Part shown: positions 18,885 to 21,776 of the stretch, one piece after another
Numbering within the stretch: position 1 is the stretch's first letter
Layout: the number at the start of each line of letters is the position of its first letter
DNA from: Hofstenia miamia
Lineage: Eukaryota > Xenacoelomorpha > Acoela > Hofsteniidae
Direction: 5' to 3'
NCBI GenBank assembly: GCA_900660155.1
Contig: CABFPE010000003.1
Location: forward strand, 3,996,025-4,017,800
DNA length: 21,776 bases
Made by a program: the position numbers and the translations under genes
The notes under the pieces: model-generated
Databases searched by the model: none
What the model was told of the DNA's origin: nothing
What the model saw: the letters and a program-made list of their open reading frames with translations, nothing else

Positions 18885-19216
18885 CTCGTGGGTTCATCCG
18901 TCTTTGGACAAGGTGTCTGGTTGGTGGGTTGTTCTCTGATCATTTCATGGTTGCTAAACAAAGATATAAGGTTAAGGTCCCAATCCTGGGTATTTAAATT
19001 ATCTAAATATCTCTGATTTCTAGCTTTTCTCTGAGGCAAAATATGAGTAGCTATAACATTGCTACTATTACCAAGGTTACTATCATACTCAACCTGAGTA
19101 AGGTTGTCTTCCTCACACTCAGTGAGGTTGTCATAATACTCAATTTCATTCATGCCATCATTGAGTAGGGAAAACTCATTGTTATTGTCAATGACTGCAT
19201 TATTTATATCTTTAAT
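18881..19216 (-). pseudogene. Acidic C-terminal tail of the integrase/pol frame
   Basis: The integrase frame continues past a stop as TIKDINNAVIDNNNEFSLLN, then an acidic stretch (EIEYYDNLTECEEDN), then HILPQRKARNQRYLDNL, ending at TGA (18883-18881). It has asparagine/acidic composition and no zinc knuckle or chromodomain that I can see. The stop TGA overlaps the ATG of the next ORF (ATGA), a layout consistent with coupled or reinitiated translation; that is inference. Confidence 0.6.
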
Positions 19217-20315
19217 AGTTCAACTAAGTTGTTGAAAGTGGCCAACTTTACCATTATTTATTAAGTACTGGTGGTGATCTAAAACTTTCATGATCACAAA
19301 ATGTCCCTGCCAATTGTTGGCAAGTTTTAGCACCTGATTGGCATTGGTAATCTGACAAGGGAAGTACCCAAAAACAGAATCTCCTTGTTTGTGTGGTTCA
19401 CCATACAATTTTCTATTAAAGTTTCTTCTTTAGCAAATAACTGACTGATTGGTGTTTCAGCATATGGTAAGATGCACATCCTGAAACTCCTGTAGCATCT
19501 GGTTCATGAAATTCTCTAGAGTAGGTTCATTGTAATCCGGGAACATTATAGACAGTGGAGTACTCGCCTTGTGGCCAAACATAGCCTTAAAAGGGCTGAC
19601 TTTAGTAGTAGAGTGGACAGCTGTATTATAGAAAAATTCTACTGCCTCCATTACTTGCTTCCAATGCTGACTGGTTGCCTGGGCTAGAGCTACTCTAATT
19701 AACTTAATGATGGTGTTATTTAATCATTCAATGACACCATTTGACTGTGGGTGGTATGCAGTAGTGAAATCATGTACAATCTCTAACTCTCACATGAGGG
19801 TGTCAATCAGGTTGTTCTCAAATTGAGGACTGTGATCAGAGACTAACCTCTCCATAGGTCCAAACTTAAAGATCCACTCCTTCACGATTTTCTCTCTGAT
19901 GACTTTGGCTGTAATACTATCAAGTGGGATGAGCCTCACATACTTAGTGAAGTGGTCAATCAAGACCAGAAGATACTGAAAGCCTTCCTCATCTCATGAT
20001 AATTTCCCATAGGTACTACTTTATTTGTTCATTCAGTGACCTGACTGTGGAGCTCAGCTCTTTGCTGCAGAAAGTGTCTGGCTTCCTGAAGCAGGCAATC
20101 ACCACATTTATCAATTACATCTTGGATGGCAGCTCAAATTCTGATTGTGATGTAGCAAGCATTAAAAGTTCTCTTGGTCTGGATGATTCCCAGATGACCT
20201 TGCTCATGGATCTTCTGAATGAGATCCTTCCTAAAATACTTGGGGATTACCAGCTGGCTGTTTCAACTATGGGCATACAGGAGCCCAGTTTTGGTGACTT
20301 TTTAATTGTAATGCT
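19217..20315 (-). pseudogene. Retroelement integrase (HHCC zinc domain, D,D(35)E core, C-terminal domain)
   Basis: The zinc domain: LIQKIHEQGHLGI and DVIDKCGDCL give H...H and C-x2-C (about 20120-20250). The core: LVLIDHFTKYVRLI (first Asp, about 19955), LVSDHSPQFE (second Asp, about 19835) and HPQSNGVIE (Glu, about 19740). Counting residues between the second Asp and the Glu gives exactly 35, with one stop codon between them. The core ends with FYNTAVHSTTKVSPFKAMFG, matching the YN...HS.T..SPF...FG pattern. The C-terminal domain is GDSVFGYFPC...LKLANNWQGHFVI. At least five in-frame stops and one frameshift after the zinc domain break it. The catalytic triad itself is intact as codons. Confidence 0.88.
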
Positions 20316-20885
20316 GGAAGTACCTCTTCACAGCATAGCTTAAAGCATAATTCAGATTATTTACTTTTGCCATGATCTCTGACAAGATCTCATTGTGCTG
20401 CTGATGGGCAGCAATTTCCTTTTCAGAGATCTCTTCCTTCACAAGGATGGGGAGGATTGCTTTCCCATTCTGATCAGCATTGATTTCAGGAAGGAGCTTG
20501 TACTCACAGGTAGGGATAAACCCAAATGGAGTCTTCCCACCAGCTGGCTTCCTAAGATCTTGCCCATAGCTGGGGATAGTGGTGAAGTAATCCGCATTTA
20601 GATGGAGTCTCCCTGGACAGTAGGTGATTGTAAAGGTAAAGTCATTAAGGTACTCAATCCACCAGGTGATGATGTTTGATTTGTCCCTGGAAAATTTCTT
20701 AAGCCATGCTAGCATGGAGTTATCAGTGTGTACAGTAAACTGGCGACCTAGAATGAAGAAGCAAAATTTCTTCAAGCTTGACAAGTGTTAGCATCTCAGA
20801 TTTAGTGGCCCCATAGTTTAACTCAGCAATTTGGAGCTTCTGGCTGAAGTACTGAACAAGTGTAGCATCATCCAAAAAAGGCAAC
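20316..20885 (-). pseudogene. Retroelement RNase H domain (5'-truncated pol)
   Basis: The fragment opens at the truncation edge with VQYFSQKLQIAELNYGATKS, the RT/RNase H region seen as SRKL..AE.NY.A.E.E in Ty3/gypsy pol. A frameshift near 20780 leads to GRQFTVHTDNSMLAWLKKF, the (H/R)TDH..L.WL motif, then WIEYLNDFTFTITYCPGRLH and LNADYFT, the terminal PG..N.AD motif that completes RNase H. The frame continues about 100 residues as a linker (HQQHNEILSEIMAKVN) towards the integrase zinc domain and stops at 20302-20304. Upstream reverse transcriptase is absent. Confidence 0.85.
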
Positions 20886-21776
20886 TAAAAGCTGAATAAC
20901 GTCGAATGATTATCAATTGAAATTAATTGTAAAAAATTTAGTTAATGAACTTTAGTTTATTTTTGTAAAATGCAACTAAGATTTAATATTGGTCAAAATA
21001 AGAAACTTGTTAGCCGATCAAGAGGTAATTGACAAATTAAATTGAGCAAACTAACGCTTACGTATGAACAGCCATATTGGCAGACGAATCATTTGAATTT
21101 TAAAATCGGCAGGTACTTTTTGTAGAAATTTTATAAATAGCTTTGATTCAACCATAATTTTGATGAACAATAAATTCTTCGGAGTTTATTTAATTTTCAT
21201 TTCTACTTTATCTGGTTTGATTATTTAATTAAATGTGCAGCTAGGCAAGTTGTGTTTAGTAGTGGCTGGAATCCATCACGGGATCGATTCTAGGGTCTTT
21301 GTGCCAGTCACGAAAGTGCACCTATGTTACGGTTAGGAGTTTTTCGATTCTTGCCTAGTCTGACTACCGATCAACACATGTAAGAAATAATCAATGCCTG
21401 AAACGACTGGATAGTCGACACTTAGGGATATTTATATATTCTTAAATGTAGGAGACTCGACTATAATTGACTCGATAAATGACCTCACATGTAATACTAT
21501 TAAATGTAGGTATAGGAAACTGCAAGTTTGTTATCTGTATAATTAAGCCGATAGTTTTACGGTAATGGCTATGTTAGTTATATTATTACATGCAGTTAGT
21601 GTCAATGCCCGGTTGCTTTATTAAATAAAAACAACAAACACTTTACAACTCTGAGTTTAAGTCAGTTACAACTTTACTTGAGTGCACACACCGAGCTAAC
21701 GTAGGGCATACATAATTAATCCCAGTTGAGCTGAGATGGTGATGTGGACTCAACCATCGTTCCAGAAGAGGAGGAG
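20886..21776. other. AT-rich region without a recognisable gene
   Basis: Composition drops back to the AT-rich background at about 20885. No frame with recognisable motifs is present. The only structure is a short inverted-repeat-bounded segment at 21241-21358. The last 50 bases are somewhat richer in G and end in a purine run, perhaps the edge of a feature beyond the window. Confidence 0.55.
21241..21358. repeat. Small segment bounded by 9-bp inverted repeats
   Basis: CTAGGCAAG at 21241-21249 is the reverse complement of CTTGCCTAG at 21350-21358, and the CAG/CTG flanks almost extend it. Inside is GGATCGATTCT, close to an RNA polymerase III box B, but no box A at the proper distance. It could be a tiny MITE or a decayed tRNA-like element. 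Confidence 0.35.

Larger units (their letters stand above)
15986..20885 (-). mobile_element. Ty3/gypsy-type LTR retroelement, internal fragment with a third ORF
   Basis: Reading the minus strand from 20885 down: RNase H end, integrase zinc domain, integrase core, C-terminal domain, acidic tail, then a long unknown ORF. The order (RNase H before integrase) and the integrase C-terminal domain (LKLANNWQGHFVIMKVLD) place it in the Ty3/gypsy group. Reverse transcriptase, protease and gag are missing, as are both LTRs, so both ends are truncated. The stretch is visibly less AT-rich than its neighbours, and the step is sharp at both borders. Stops and a few frameshifts throughout mean it is inactive. 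Confidence 0.85.

Noticed and set aside
19996..20343. 115-codon plus-strand open frame over the retroelement
   Set aside because: It is antisense to the HHCC zinc domain of the integrase, whose H..H and C-x2-C pattern and pol order are convincing on the minus strand.
1..21776. CRISPR arrays, bacterial operons, riboswitches
   Set aside because: The window is eukaryotic, with introns, SINE and PLE; no regularly spaced short repeats or prokaryotic gene layout exist.

Overview
The window looks like AT-rich nuclear DNA from an invertebrate animal. It holds one interrupted gene with consensus GT-AG introns, a tRNA-derived SINE, a Penelope-like element, a TIR DNA transposon, a Ty3/gypsy-type retroelement and (TA)n microsatellites. 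I cannot name the species. There is no bacterial-style gene layout, and a run of Ns plus a single N mark assembly joins.

Layout. 1-3250: AT-rich DNA without a recognisable gene; it holds a (TA)n run, a 9-bp-stem hairpin and a perfect 24-bp palindrome. 3253-9616, minus strand: a gene I identify as an orthologue of CEP57/CEP57L1 (centrosomal protein 57). Six coding exons and a probable 5' leader exon can be placed by splice sites. The HYRLNL...PFV block, the NSRA..SAL block and the KKDDISW C-terminus all fit the family, and the summed length (about 495 residues) fits too. Two adjacent exons (4760-4977 and 3749-4018) encode related copies of the C-terminal coiled-coil segment, so that domain appears to have been duplicated. 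The 2.3-kb intron between exons C and D holds an unrecognised, broken, coding-like stretch. The leader exon is present twice around a single N, probably an unmerged assembly overlap.

10012-12290, plus strand: a decayed Penelope-like element with reverse-transcriptase motifs and a C-terminal GIY-YIG endonuclease remnant. Two zinc-finger-like segments and a gap inside (TA)n lie at or before its start. 12490-12859: a tandem repeat of about 181 bp with a coding-like unit, stopping at the edge of the next element. 12860-15978: a DNA transposon bounded by 20-bp perfect terminal inverted repeats, with a hAT-like RNase H-fold transposase broken by two frameshifts and one stop. Its 5' part holds a 310-bp direct repeat (about 97-98% identical by eye) on either side of a segment carrying a minus-strand tRNA-derived SINE.

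15986-20885, minus strand: an internal piece of a Ty3/gypsy-type LTR element, visibly richer in G+C than its surroundings. In order it holds a partial RNase H, the HHCC zinc domain, a D,D(35)E integrase core, the integrase C-terminal domain, an acidic tail, and then, overlapping by ATGA, a long third ORF of about 950 codons with no envelope hallmarks. I do not recognise that third ORF; it is the most interesting item here. It is truncated where the DNA transposon begins, and no LTR or reverse transcriptase is present. 20886-21776: AT-rich DNA with one small inverted-repeat-bounded segment.

Only CEP57 looks like a working host gene. Everything from about 10 kb rightwards is dominated by decayed mobile DNA.
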